DNA from: Glandiceps talaboti
Taxonomy: Eukaryota > Hemichordata > Enteropneusta > Spengelidae
DNA: 64,000 bases
Assembly: GCF_964340395.1 (NCBI RefSeq)
Contig: NC_135557.1
Coordinates: forward strand, 15,436,867-15,500,866
Direction of reading: 5' to 3'
The translations under genes were made by a program, and so were the position numbers. Shown piece after piece: positions 20,847 through 57,239 of this stretch. Below the pieces are notes generated by a model. That model searched no databases, had not been told where the DNA came from, and saw only the letters and a program-made list of their open reading frames with translations. Each line of letters starts with the position of its first letter. Position 1 is the stretch's first letter.

Positions 20847-22846
20847 GGGACCGGTCAGTTTCTCCAGCCGGGGGGGGGGGTGGATTCTTAAATCGGGCCG
20901 ACAAAAAGTTACTGACCCCCCCCCCTATCTGTAAAACCAAAAACAGGCTGACCCCCCCTATCACTTAATTCTAAAACATGATGACCCCCCCCCCCCATAT
21001 ATGATATTCGCATGAGTGACAGGTATTTTTTGATCGTGACTCAGTGTGGACTGCTTGACTGTCTTGCATCTACTTTATAAGATCCCGGGTTAGCACTATC
21101 ATAATTATAATTATTGACTACACAGGGTAAATATATTTGAAAAGGAGTTTAATAGCATCTTGACAGTGAAGGGTAGGGGGAAAGCTTTGAGAAGGGAATA
21201 TGTACAGCTGTCATGGGGGTCCTAGGGGGTCTCCCCCTAGAAGCCCAGGAGGTTTTTAACTCTGAAAAGTCAATTTTGAGACTATTCAGACATTTTTAGA
21301 AAATCATTTCCAAGCTTTACAAGACAGCACCAACATGTAAAAAGCAACTACATAAGGTTGAAATATTTTTAAAATATTGTTTGATAGGATCTTGACAGTA
21401 AGAGGTAGGGGGGGGGTCTTGAGACTGGGATGTGTACACCTCATGGGGGGGGGGTTTCCTAGGGGGTCTCCCCCTAGAAGCCCTGGAGGGTTTTTACCTG
21501 AAAAGTCAATTTTGAGACTATTCAGACCCTTTCAGACAATAATTTCCACACCAACATGTAAAAAACAACTACATAGGGTTGAAATACTTTTTAAATATAC
21601 TTTGATAGCATCTTGACAGTAAGAGGGGAAGAGCTTGAGACTGGGATATGTCCACCTCATACTGAGGGAGTCTCCCTCTAGAAGCCCTGGAGGATTTTTA
21701 CTCTTATAGCCAATATTTACGCTATTTAGACCCTTCAAGCAATAACTTAATCCATGCTTTACAAGACAGCAAGTATCAGAAACTATTCTTTATAACTTAC
21801 ACTAAGGGTTGAAATATGCTCTTAAAAAGTTAAATGGCATCATTATATACATGTAGTAAAGGTCAACACATCTAATGGTAGCATCATTGGTAGGGGAGAT
21901 TTGGAGATTAAGGCAATTTTAGACTATCTTGGCAAACATTTCACATCTTGAAAAGACAATATCATCTCAAATTAGAATAGGGTGAAAATATTTAAGAAAA
22001 GTTTAATACCATTATGACAGTAAAAAGGTTGTTGGTACATCTGATTGTTGGTTGAATGCATGAGTGACCTCTGGGGGTGAGGAAGTCCTTGGGGTTTTCT
22101 CCCTGGTAGATATGGAGTTTTTTGCTTGAGATACTAAGGCAATGTTTAGGTTGTTCATAACCTTTGAGGTAATATTTCCAAGCTTCGAAAAGCTAACGTA
22201 AATGTACTTTTTAAATGAGTTTTCTATATCACATAAAATAGACATGTAACATTAGTATAGGGGCATTAATATATGTATAATAAAGTCACCGGTATGTTAG
22301 AGAACTTTAGGTGGTCATACCTAGTGTATAATAGAAACTGGAATCTGATGAGATGTGGTGATTTGTAGTGTCAATAACATGACGAGTAGAACAATTTAGA
22401 TTAACTTCATTTATAAACTATCTATGAAAATTGCCATTACGAAACCTTCAAGTTCACTTTTGCCCCAAACTGCAATATAGGTGAAGCATTGATTGTGAAA
22501 CAGCCAAGCATTTACATGGCATGTTCTGTAACTAGTGTGGTAGCTAGGTATACATGTATATGTATATGTATAGTTATGTTTGAACTTATAAGTAATATTA
22601 AAGAATTCATGTAAGAAACAGGGACAAGAACAAATATTGACATGTACCACATTTCAGACAAGGCTATATGCCATTGTAGAAAGGATTTTTTTCTTCCATC
22701 ACAATTTAAAACACAATGACCCCCCCCCCCCTATCCACAATTTTCAAAACAGCATGATCCCCCCTACTGCCAATTTCAAAAACAGGGTGACACCCCCCTA
22801 CCAATCCACCGCCCCCCCCCCCAGGCCGAAGAAACTGACCGGTCCC
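20847..22846. mobile_element. Non-autonomous DNA transposon, PIF/Harbinger-like (2,000 bp)
   Basis: The left end GGGACCGGTCAGTTTCT is repeated in reverse complement at the right end (AGAAACTGACCGGTCCC), with the following G-rich stretch also mirrored. TTA flanks both sides (20844-20846 and 22847-22849), a 3-bp target duplication. Three-base TTA/TAA duplications and G-starting inverted repeats are characteristic of PIF/Harbinger. The interior has no transposase. It holds about four degenerate direct repeats of 220-230 bp marked by TCTTGACAGT (about 21158, 21390, 21611, 22010) and GGGGGTCTCCCCCTAGAAGCC. Poly-C/poly-G blocks lie near both ends. Confidence 0.72.
21150..22040 (+). repeat. Degenerate 225-bp tandem array inside the Harbinger-like element
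   Basis: Units contain TTTGATAG-ATCTTGACAGTAAGAGG, CTAGAAGCCCTGGAGG, TTTTGAGACTATTCAGACC, a CAAGACAGCA-CAACATG block and a GGTTGAAATA block. The first three are clear; the later ones are worn. Confidence 0.7.
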
Positions 22847-22849
22847 TTA

Positions 22850-23438
22850 GCGCATTGTAAGATGCAAGAATATATATTCAGAATACATTCTATACAAAAT
22901 TAGCCACTCCTGTGCAAGATAACCCTTGGACTACAAGCAGCAGCTTTTCGATTGGCATTGATAACACATGTTGTGAAATTGTACCCATTGACAACGATTG
23001 GTTGATATTTGATTAGCAGTTTTTTGGTTTGAAAACGCTGCTCTGATGTTTGCGAGAAATTTCGATGAAATTTCGAAATCCAGTTAAGGCTTATAACTAT
23101 TGGTCAAATAAGTGCGCATACCGCAGTAGCTAAAGCTGCCGCGCGGGTCGATATTGAACAATAATTATATTATTTATTTACCATCTTACATGAAATTGAA
23201 TAAATGAATTGTAATAAATCTGATATTTTATAGTTGTTAGAAAGAACTTCATAACAATGTTCACATCGAAATGTTTATAATATTAAAAAAGACGAATGAC
23301 AGAATCGGTGTACCATATAAGTACTAGACTACGATAATTTTTATCAAATTTAAATTACGCCCACAAAGCATTGTTGTGGAATTCACTTCTTGGAACTGTA
23401 AGTTAGACTAACAAAATGACACGTCACCTGAAGAGCTT
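22850..23438. other. No gene recognised; possible promoter of the following gene
   Basis: AT-rich sequence ahead of the next start codon. I see no convincing core-promoter motif. Confidence 0.3.
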
Positions 23439-25345
23439 ATGCAGTTGATATTTACGATGCCGCCTATAACAAGGGGACAGACTGAAAGAGAAGAAAGACG
23501 AAATAAGCAAAGAAGAGTGAGGAGATCAAAATGTGTACTAGGATGTAACAAAATTGTCTCTACATATAATACCCTAATACAACCAGAAATTAGACGACTC
23601 AACGGCAATGAATCACTCAGAGAGAAAATGAGACGACTGGGGTGTGAGGTTAGTGACCATTAAACATTGAATAGAGTCATATGTCCACGGAATGAGAGAA
23701 ACAATATACAATTTTCTATTTAAAAACGAACAAAACAAAAAACAGGCCTTTGTATAATATAGGAGACACTAATCCCCAACCCCGCAAATACTTTACGTCT
23801 ATGACTTAATTGAGACATGACCTATCGGGAAATTCAAGACATTTAACAAATAAGTACTACAAAGTATCCGAGATAATGCTGGGAATTGCTGGATTTCGAT
23901 AATTGAACCTGAAGACCCAGGTCAAGGCCAAGGACCAATGTCACTCAAGAAAGTTTAAACCTGGCAATAAGGAGTACACACTTGAATGCAGTCTCTGTGT
24001 ATTAACGTTTTTTAATCACGTGGTAAATCATAACTGTTCAAGACAAATATGGCTACCATCGAGTGATTTTGGGCACCAAAAAAGTGCATGTGCATGCTTA
24101 TCTTGTTTTTGTATTACCTACGGAAATTATATAAAAGACATAATTGCTACAAAGTGTCTGCAATATGCACTACGCTTAATGGCTTAAATGTGATGGTCTA
24201 CCCAGTGGGTCAAGGTCAAGGTTCACTGTCATACAAGAAAACGTGCATGCGATTATATGAGGTTAGACACTTAAATAGCGTCTCTATGTATTAATTAATA
24301 AGGAATAACCACCACTCTTTGACTTGCAGCTTGTGACGAGCTTGGAGAAGGCGCTATCCTTCAATGATTTAAAACCAAATGAATCACCTGAACTAATAAA
24401 ACTGAAAGAGGATTTGAAAAAGGATAGCACAGAGGGTATGGAAGACGATCAAGCGGCTGCAAGACCACCTTTTACCCTTCTTTTTGAAATGGTAAGTACT
24501 CCTGAAGAAGTACTTATTTATATATATTGTATACTGTTTCTGTAATAAATCTGCAGCCATGAGATAGAAATGATATAGAAATGATTTTAATGAAACTAAA
24601 TTTCCTCAGAGGTAAACATACTTTTACTTATTATATCACTGAATACACTGCAGTTGGGAAGAATCAACGATAAATCAGTAGTATATTGTCAGCATGAATT
24701 TGATAAAGAGAGAAACAAGAAAATATGTATACATGTTATTTCCATTCACAACTTTAAAACGTTGTTCCATCATAACCTGTAAAGTTATTTTATTCTCTCG
24801 TTACATAGGGAAAAATTGTTTATAACAGAAAACAGACGACGACTAAGGAATGGCTTTCCTTGATCTATAAGGAGTCAAGAATATCAGATGATAAAGAAAA
24901 CCCTTTATCAGCTAGAGTGTTTTGTGAAGCGACAGGTTCTTTATCCGATAACTCCAATATTTTCATAGGAGCAAATATAGGAGCTTTTGAGAGAAGTAAA
25001 AAATACAAGAAACTACGAGAATATTACTTAGATGGACTGATGCGAAAGTGGTACCATAAAAAAATCAAGGAGGCTATAGCTGATGCACAAGATGAAAAAC
25101 GCGTCGGAAGTATGGTATCATTTCCTGTTGACCCGACCTGTTCATCCTTTAAGTTTGGAAATAGATACAAGATTTTCGAATCTGCTCACGCCATAGGGCC
25201 ATGTTACAAATGTAAAAGAATCTTCGAAAACGTGACATTCCTACCTGATAGAGATTCTGCAAATGACAAAGATGAAGGATATCCTTATGGCAACTGTGCC
25301 GAATATTATGCCTTAAGTGATTTTCTGCGTGCGACGACTACCTGA
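23439..25345 (+). CDS. Three-exon gene of unknown function (about 302 aa)
   Basis: Exons 23439-23648, 24330-24491 and 24809-25345 join in phase 0 with GT-AG borders (GAG|GTTAGT, TTGCAG|CTT, ATG|GTAAGT, ACATAG|GGA). The protein has 70+54+178 residues. A second in-frame ATG at 23457 (MPPITRGQTEREERR) may be the true start. The N-terminus is strongly basic (RRNKQRRVRRSKC). Exon 2 is charged and probably helical. Exon 3 is globular (RVFCEATGSLSDNSN, YYLDGLMRKWYHKKI) and ends with a PCYKCKRIF motif, then YPYGNCAEYYALSDFL about 25 residues later. The Cys-x2-Cys plus Cys-Ala-Glu set suggests a metal site. Deaminases use similar motifs but in the opposite order, so I do not call one. An AATAAA lies at 25503. 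Exon structure is well supported; function is unknown. Confidence 0.68.
23905..24292 (+). repeat. Imperfect tandem duplication in intron 1 with AAGGTCA repeats
   Basis: Bases 23905-24006 and 24200-24292 share CAGGTCAAGG-CAAGG, a CACTGTCA-tCAAGAAA block, AC-CTTgAATgCagTCTCTgTGTATTAA. The second copy contains GGTCAAGGTCAAGGTTCA, three near-copies of AAGGTCA head to tail. Such half sites bind nuclear receptors; here they may simply belong to a dispersed repeat. Confidence 0.5.
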
Positions 25346-25582
25346 AAACGTCACATCTCTTGTTCAGTATTTATGAAGTTTATAAAGATGAAAATTAAAA
25401 AAAAAGTTGATGAACAAGAGACAACGACTGTGAATTAGCCAAACCCGTATGTTCCGCTCATATTTTGCTGGTAGCTAAACGAAAAATGTTGTAAACAATC
25501 GCAATAAAAACGTATGTCACAAATTTGCCGTTATTGTTGTCAATTTACATATCTTTTAAATTAGTGTGTGTCTTGTATGTTT

Positions 25583-25638
25583 CTGTTTGTTTGTTTGTTT
25601 GTTTATTTGTGTGTTTGTTTGTTTGTTTGTTTGTTCGT
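25583..25638. repeat. (GTTT)n microsatellite
   Basis: Tetranucleotide run with a few substitutions, downstream of the three-exon gene. Confidence 0.9.
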
Positions 25639-25884
25639 TCGTTAGAAATGTGTCTGCCAGAATGCGTCCATATGCATGTTTTGACGAGTCTGAGTTAGTC
25701 AGATTTGAGGAAAAAACAGTTTGACATATATATTGGCGTGCTGTAGTGTAATAGCCAAGTGTGATGATAGCTGCCGCTCCAAGCAATATACAGTGGTATG
25801 TTATTAACCAAGATTACAAGATTATCGCTATGTGTTGTCAATATAACATAATTTAAAACGTATCTGTCAATCAACTAATGAGTA

Positions 25885-27245
25885 GGGGAGTATTCATAAA
25901 CCATTCATCTCCATCTTCATAGACGATCTAGTGGACACTTGAGAAAACCAGCTATACCTGTTTTCTGATGACTCTACGCTATTTGCACAAATCAGATCTG
26001 CAAGCGAGAGTGCCAGTGTAGTGGCAAGTCTGAACAGAGACATTGAGAACATGAGAAAGTGGGCTGCCAAATGGAAAGTCATCTTTGAACCCACAAAATG
26101 CAAGGCCATGATACTGTCTAGGAAAAGGAAACCAACGACTCCTGATCTGTACTTCGGAAATACCAAACTGGTAGTAGAGAAGGTGCTCAATATCCTTGGC
26201 ATCACAATTGACAGTAAACTTCTGTGGACCAGACACATTTCTGACATCTCAAAGAGGGCTGGGCAGAGACTTGGAGCACTGCAGAAAGTTGCCAGCAAAC
26301 TTGATGTAGGAAGATCAACCATCTACAAAACCCAAATCCGTAGTATCATGGAATATGCCTGTCTGTCATGGATGAGTGCCTCTCCAACTGTCCTAAGCCA
26401 ACTTGACTCTATTCAGCAGAAAGCTCTCAGAATCATTGGAGTAGACAAAGTTAATGCATGCAGGGAATTGGCCATCACTAGTCTTCAACATAGACGGGGG
26501 GTTGCTGCAGCTACAGTGCTTTACAAAATGCACCCAAGCCACTGTCCCAGAGACCTCCAGGCAATGCTACCGAATATGTACACGACCCGCCAGCACATCT
26601 ATGCCTGATCATGCCCTGACTATGCCAACTGCAAAAACATCTACACTGGAAAGAAGTTTCCTTCACTCTGCAATAAGAATGTGGAACAACCTTCCAGATG
26701 CAGTCGTAGGAAAAATTAAGAGTGAGGGTATCCAGTCTTTCAAATGCCGAGTGCACAAACACTTAATAGCACCATTGACAGGCAGACTTTAATCCTGAGT
26801 AATTCATGTAATCATGCTTCATGTTATCTTTGGCAAGGTATGATACACTTGGTGAGGGGTGGAATGCATGACTAGTGATTCAAGAGATGTAGGCAATTCA
26901 CCTGGCTTACTAGAGCACTTGTGATTTATGAGCTGGCTGGACCTGTTCCTTAAACTGCCAGAAAACAGTGCAGTAAGACCTGGTGCTGTAATTCTCTAGG
27001 AGGGTCTTGTTCTTTTATTGGTCACTTGGGTTTCCAGTAATGCATTTTGCCTCCTCTGTAGAACGTATGGATATTTGCACACTTGTATGTCTCATGTACT
27101 TTTGATTCCTTTTTATATTTTACTTTTGTCCCTCGGACAGGACGTAAAATAGAGGTCCCGTGTATCGGAGTGCAATGCCCAATGCACGTTAAAGTACAAT
27201 CTACACCTTTCGTAAAATGTAGGGTGAAAACCTGTTGTTGTGTTT
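25885..27245 (+). mobile_element. 5'-truncated LINE (reverse transcriptase C-terminal half plus 3' UTR)
   Basis: In one frame from about 25900: FIDDLVDT, a stop, then ENQLYLFSDDSTLFAQIRS (the FxDD polymerase box, normally YADD/FADD). This is followed by NRDIENMRKWAAKWKV and F-EPTKCKAMILSRK, and GITIDSKLLWTRHI, all standard order for jockey/CR1-type reverse transcriptases. The frame stops at 26608. The terminal SAIRMWNNLPDAV ... FKCRVHKHL continues in another frame to 26792, so there is at least one frameshift besides the early stop. A 3' UTR of about 450 bases follows, with CCCTCGGACAGGACGTAAAA and GTCCCGTGTATCGGAGTGC. The element lacks its endonuclease half and is inactive. Confidence 0.85.
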
Positions 27246-30200
27246 TTTAAACCAGTTTATGTCCATTTTTCTGTAATTGTTCTTAAATTCCTTGCCGTCT
27301 TACATTTTTTTTGTTATTCTGAGCAGCAGCGAACCAATTTGCTTGGCCAATTAGGAGATCTCTTTGTCATTTATTCCTGAAGTGGCTATTGTTCGCAATT
27401 GCACTACATATACAAAAAAAATGTGATGCATATACTTGACACGTTTTGCTGCGATGGTCAACAATTCGAATTATTACTGTGCCGTTGTATACCAGCTGTT
27501 GGCCATTTCAACTAATGAACAATTTTGTTGTATTAAACACCGTACATATAGTACACAAGGAATGTGCTATTTTATACACCATTGTCTATATTCAAGATGA
27601 CATCTAAGTATCCTTGACTATGTTATCTGTTGTTCTTTTTTCACAGTGTTTACAAAAGGTTGTGCCGACATTTCTGACAACACAATATTAATATATATTT
27701 TTATTGATTATTTTGTTGACTCAGCACATTCCTATCGTCGTTTACAAATATCTGGTCTACGACATGAACAAAGACTGTGCGTATATTGCCATGCAGATGT
27801 CATATAAATGTACAATAATATCATTTCCAGCGGCATGTTGGGAAATCGGAACGGGAATAAAACTTAAGGTTGGAATGCGACTTATTGCAGATGAGATCGA
27901 TAAATATCATGGTCTCCTATTGTTATGAAAGGAATAAGACCATATAAGGGAATGCAAACAGTTCTGGTCGAACAATGATACATTGTTGAGTGGCGACGTC
28001 GATTGTTTTTTATCTCCTTAGCCTTCTAAATATAGTAGGCATAGTCGATTTTGTCGAGTGTTTTCGGCATGTACCTCATCAGCTCCCTTTTTCGTCAAGG
28101 CCATATAACTTTGTTGTTAATGTATCATAGAAAACAACATCACTTAAAATGTATTCTGTAATATACATAATTAATGATTCGTCTCCATTTAATACTAGTT
28201 GGTCGACCAAAGAAATGACTCTAAATGTAATTTTGTCTAAAACAAGTTAATAACAAGTTAATGTATTTCGTAAGGACATGATCAATTATAGTAGCTAGGT
28301 TAGACTATCGACTACAACATTTGCCATAATTTGCCAAAGTCAGCATATTATAATGAGAAGTACCAGTGGAGTGGCTCTGCGTGTGATATGTGCATATGCT
28401 GATGCTGATTAGAATCATGTGATGTTGTATCTATTTCAACCAGATAACACCAAGTGTTTGTCATATCAAAGTTTACCGAAAATAGTGATGACTAAGCATA
28501 CGGAAAAACTAGGTGCAGTGTCCTGTTTGAGCTATTGTGTCAGCTGTTCAAATATTGCGTGTGAACGTATACAGTGGTACAAGAAAATAAGACGGGGTTT
28601 ATAGAGATAAGGGAATAGGATATATCTTAAAAGTTTTGGCGGCTCAAACTCTAATCACCTTAGAAACCAACCATTGGTTGGGTGTTTGATAATTGACAGT
28701 GTCAAAATTGGCACTCGGAGGCCCGCCCATAAAATAGTTATGTACAACACAGCAACAGTTCTTTGTTAGCATTTCAATGTGTTGGGGAGTAGGCGGTCAC
28801 TAAGTACGTGTTGAACTTTTAAAAAAAAAATAAAACTCCGTAAATGTACATATCAGTATATTTACAAAGCTTGGGTTTACTGTACTTTTCGAAAAAAAAA
28901 TTATTATTATTTTAAATAAATACTCGGATGTGACACCTTAAGGATATCCGAACATCACATCTCCATGAACAAAACCGTATTCTCAAGTGTTAGCCATTGT
29001 TTTTGCACGTATTCTACAGTGACCACCTAATAGTCAATCAACACTTCTACAACTTTACAAACCTAGCATACAGGAAAGCGGTTAGTAAAAACATGAAACA
29101 AATGCACAGTGACACTTGTTTAAGAAAAGAAAGTAAAAGGGAGTAAAAAGTCACAGTTAGAAAATAAAGATCATATATCTTACAATAACTGTACAAATCA
29201 TTCACAAATCTACCTAGGTGTTAGCCCATGTTGACTACAACACTTTTTTTGACATTTTGTTAGTCCGGTCAAACGAGGGCGCTAAACACATTTATGAATG
29301 ACTTTTTAAGTATATGTTTAGGGAAAAACATGTAATTCGAATCAAGATTATTAATTATTGTGTCTCCCCCCCCCCACAAAGGTACACCCTAATTTAACAG
29401 CACTGAAGTCTGAAAGAAAGCAGAGAGTAGCTCATTTCATAGAACTTGAAACCACAAGTAATAGTAAACAACATTGAGATCTAATAAGTAATGTCTTGAC
29501 ATTGCAAAACGATGCGTTAAATGGCATTAGGCAATTTCAAAGCTGCAAAGTATTTTGGCAATTCTCAACCTGGATGCTGTTCAATTTAATTAGAAACTAT
29601 TTTCAGTTATGTATATCTAATGATAACTTTCATAAGAATCTATATGATTTATATGGTATGTCATTCATATAGTCATAAAGTGTAACGAAATTCAAACTTA
29701 TCATTGATGATATATCCCATAATTGAGTAATCGTAATTATGCAAATAAGTGATGACATAATGCAAGCCACGTCATTTGTATATTGTATGTATTATTGAAT
29801 CTTCAAGTTTGACAAGACTTTAAGCTACTAGTAATGATAATATCACCTAAAGATTTAAATAATAAATATTACAATTTTCCAAAGCACAGAAAACATACCA
29901 TCCAGGCTTAAGACGATGCTAAATTTATCACCATGAGTATATTAGCACTTGAGGATAATTGGCATGACTCCACTGACACACACACACACACACACACATT
30001 AAACATAATAAAAGTCGTGATTCCTCCACATTTCCTGCTCATTGACATTTTAACACTTTGTATGGACTGTTTTAGTGCCTCTGTTATTCACAGACATTTC
30101 TAGAACGAAATTTATGTCGCTGTCTTAAAGTAGTTTAATATTTTTATTCTTTTGTAAAGTAAGTTTAAGTTTTTAGTTGTTGTAGACGTGGTGCATTACT

Positions 30201-31309
30201 TGAAAAAAAAAACCACGAAAATAATTGCACAAATCAAGATAGTGACTCGTATAATGATGATATCGATCCTGAAACATTCCTACAGAAAATTTTTGTGTCG
30301 GCATTTTGAAATAAATAAGTGATAAAGGGTGGTTGATTTTCTTTTAACAATGAGTTGTTAATTAATACTGGCCAGGGATGTATTATCTATGCTTGGAAAA
30401 TTGCATTTTGATTGTTCATTTGAGTTGATTTTTCGGAACGGAATTGAGTTCTGTCCCACTCACCCTTTTGAAACATGATACTGTAGTAAATAACGGCCAA
30501 CATGTGCATTAGTGCAATATACGGATCTCCATTTATCTAGCAAACTGCTTGATTTTACATGGCCTTTATATTGTTAACATTTCATGTTTACTGTTAAGAC
30601 TGATGATATACGTACCACGCGAAGCAATATCGTCAAAATGCCTCATAAATATACTTTGGATACGACATCTATACATTCTTGCACTATTGTAACACATGGG
30701 ATCGTTGACATCATATTTTCTACTGATCACTGTCTCACGTTAATGTTAATTCTCCATCTGTGTTACATTTTGATCCCCGCACCAAGCTGACAGATCATAT
30801 AACTATACTCGAATCACTCCCATAACTCCACTTGTTCGCGGGGTCACCTTAGACTTTTCAAATTTTAAATTCTTATAGACTTAAATTATACAATACTTAA
30901 ATGATTGGATGATAAAACCATCACCACCATTAATGAATAATATTGACAAATATCAAAAGTAGCTAAACAATGTGATTACACCATTGTTCTTCCAGCTGCC
31001 TGTAATTAGTCATTATTTGACATTGTTGATCCTTTAATAACTCTTAATATTGTAATTGCAGAATACTATTCACGTAATGCAAATATTTTTCTAAGTGTTA
31101 ATTCACGACAACTGAGAGATCACTGTGACCTTGTATCATATCAAAACTTTGTGAATATCAGAAAATTATGTTCTGTCATCGGTAACACTATTGTGTACTA
31201 GGGGGACTACAGTATGACTGTGAACATGACATCACATGACCTACTTCATAAATTATAATGAAACATTATACGTATCTTTGTTATCGTCATTGTAAGAACT
31301 GAATAGGTT
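27246..31309. other. No gene recognised
   Basis: About 4 kb of AT-rich sequence. It includes a short (CA)n at 29976-29998, a TAATTATGCAAATAAG stretch near 29735 reminiscent of the 146-bp repeat, and a C run at 29365. Open frames (for example 27704-27928, 30584-30790) show no family features. Confidence 0.4.
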
Positions 31310-31430
31310 TTGGTAAACATGATGAATATTAGTTGCTCATTTGTATAATTAATGATTTTTGGTAATTAGGCTGTATTTTTGTAATTCAAATTTCACATTC
31401 AGTATAATTTGAATTTAGTACATTAGCAAC
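31310..31430 (-). repeat. Solitary inverted copy of the 146-bp repeat
   Basis: The complement of this stretch gives AATTACCAAAAATCATTAATTA and the preceding TA-AGCCTAATTACC of the 15.9-16.8 kb units. Read directly: TTAATGATTTTTGGTAATTA then GGCTGTAT. It shows that the 146-bp unit, or an element carrying it, is dispersed. Confidence 0.55.
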
Positions 31431-31444
31431 ACTTTTTACTAATC

Positions 31445-31560
31445 GATCCTCGGGTAAGGGCAATAGTTTAGTAAATTGAAATTAGGAGAGGGTCAAGTTT
31501 GACTTATTTTTTATCACACTATGCAGTATTTTATAATTTTGGCAAGATCCCACCGGTACA
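31445..31560 (+). repeat. Interspersed repeat, copy 2 (partner at 1135-1285)
   Basis: Same order of blocks as copy 1, ending at GGCAAGATCCCACCG. Here it is not followed by the LINE 3' end, so the two are separate repeats that happen to abut at 1.28 kb. Confidence 0.55.
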
Positions 31561-31734
31561 AAATCCTCCTGCTACCACGTGCACGTCCCATCACTGCCAC
31601 CATTGTTACAAATTATTATCATAACATATCAGTGAAATGCAGTGAATTAACTGTTATTAGTGATATGGGGCGAGGAGCGAGTCTCACAGTAGTTAAGGGG
31701 AACAGTCTGGCAAGATATTGAGGAAAATGTTGTT

Positions 31735-32015
31735 GGGTGGAGTTGTTGACCTTGTTCCTGACATTGTCAGTTGTGCGCTCATTTAGTCTTTGGAATACCG
31801 GACTTCAGCTCAGCCAATTAGAACCAAACTCGGACATTAAATTAATACAAATAAGAACTAACTGTTATGGTAATACTAGGAAACAACATATGCCTTTAAA
31901 AACTCAATGTGGTCGGATCTTACTGAATAAACATTCCTCGTCACTCGTAGGATTAAGACTCAGGACCTCCTGACTACTAATCATGTGCTGTAACAACTAA
32001 GCCATGTGGAAGCGG
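31735..32015 (-). mobile_element. tRNA-derived SINE, reverse orientation
   Basis: On the minus strand from 32010: CATGGCTTAGTTGTTACAGC (A-box-like TGGCTTAGTTGT) then ACATGATTAGTAGTCAGGAG and GTCCTGAGTCTTAATCC (B-box-like). The ACATGATTAG-AGTC stretch is shared with the SINE at 10810. The body towards 31735 is ordinary AT-rich sequence, so the tail end is approximate. Confidence 0.6.
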
Positions 32016-33563
32016 TGTTAACAATGTATTTCATTGAAATGTGTGAACTGGGGGAGAGTCGGGATACGGAAATCTAGCAAATTTTGTCGGATTTACACGT
32101 GGTAGGAAGTCAGTGCAGTGAGGCTTTCAAAGCCTTCAACCCCCACCCCCACACTATACAAGCCTTAAAGTTGCTAATTGACATACATACTTTCTTTCTG
32201 GTAAACTATTCCAAATTCACTGACGAAAAATATTTGTGTATATCAAAGCAAGATCTGTCCTGAAATTTAAACTGTGCATTGGTACATGTGTCGTGCATGG
32301 GTACCGATACAGTTCACGAGTTCTCCGTTGAAATACCATATGATGTGATAGGAAATATTGGTAAAGATAATTTCATCTTGAGTCAATGAGAGGGAGTTCG
32401 ATATTTGCACATTGATCTTACCAACAGTTACTTTCCAACTATGCCTATACAGTGCAGTGCAGTCATAGGCTTCCAACAGGTTGTAATAGGTTTCCAACAG
32501 GTTAGAAATGTCAAGAGTTGTTCGCACATGTACAAACACACCAAAGGTCATAGGTTGGGCTAATATATTCATACATCATGACTTCGAGTACTTAACTGTA
32601 GTGATGGGGTTTTCCCTACTTGTGATAAACACATATCATACATGACGACAACAACGCCACCAACGTCAGTATTAACTACACTGACACTGGGCACGAAAAG
32701 GCTATTGATTATGTTGAAATATTATACTTGGTCGAATCTATATAAATCATTTAATCATGAAATTTATTAACTATAATGTGTATAATAGCAAACAAACATA
32801 TGGTTTTTATTGTTAATTAATTGAAGAAGGTATAGATCTGACAATTGATGCGAGAACAATTCTACACAGAAAAATACATAACAAAATTCTGTAAAATGTG
32901 AACCTAATCATTTCTTCGCATGGCTTTATGTAAAAGATTATGAGTGAGTTTAACTGACAATTACTTTACCCAAAGAAAGCCACTTAAAAAGAATTTTTAG
33001 TAGACATGTTTATAATGTGAATTGATTATGCATAACACAAGATCCATTTAATCAATGAGAGAACAGTAGACAATTGTATTTAATCTGTCACACAATATCA
33101 CTGCATGCCTTTGACAATAAAGGGTGTACAAGCTACAGTCTATGTTTGAACCTTTCACAGAGTTGTTTCAAAATCTGGTAATCTCAAGATAATGTGTGCA
33201 ATAATTTGCTAACCTAAGTACTTTCCAATAATGTTTACTGTAATAACTTTAGGTTATAAGGTTGCTATAAAGTAAGAACGTGGATCAAGTGTTAGGTAGA
33301 GCATGTGCCAATAAAAAAGATAACATATTTAATTCCCCACTGCTCTATAATCATTGATAACACAAAGTAAACCAAATTATTTATCACACTGTAACAAGAA
33401 ATACACATATACCCTTTTAAGAGTCTGCTTTGCAAATTATGTCAAAAACTCTGGTTGCTAACTTCTATTTTCAAGCAATCTGATCACCATGGAGCATTCT
33501 ATTTGAAGAATTACGAAAGATATGAATGCAATGTTATTGTAATGTAGTATATTGTAGAACACA
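32016..33563. other. 3' flank and probable 3' UTR of the molybdo-flavoenzyme gene
   Basis: Directly downstream of the stop codon at 33564 on the minus strand. ATTAAA-type signals (minus) occur at 33328-33333 and 33079-33084. No other gene is seen. Confidence 0.35.

Positions 33564-57239
<23,676 letters not shown>

Noticed and set aside
23895-24300. Open frames 23903-24187 and 24088-24294 as extra exons of the three-exon gene
   Set aside because: They fall in a duplicated intronic repeat, and the flanking exons already join in phase without them.
25894-26322. Minus-strand open frame of 142 codons
   Set aside because: It is the shadow of the plus-strand LINE reverse-transcriptase frame, which has recognisable motifs.
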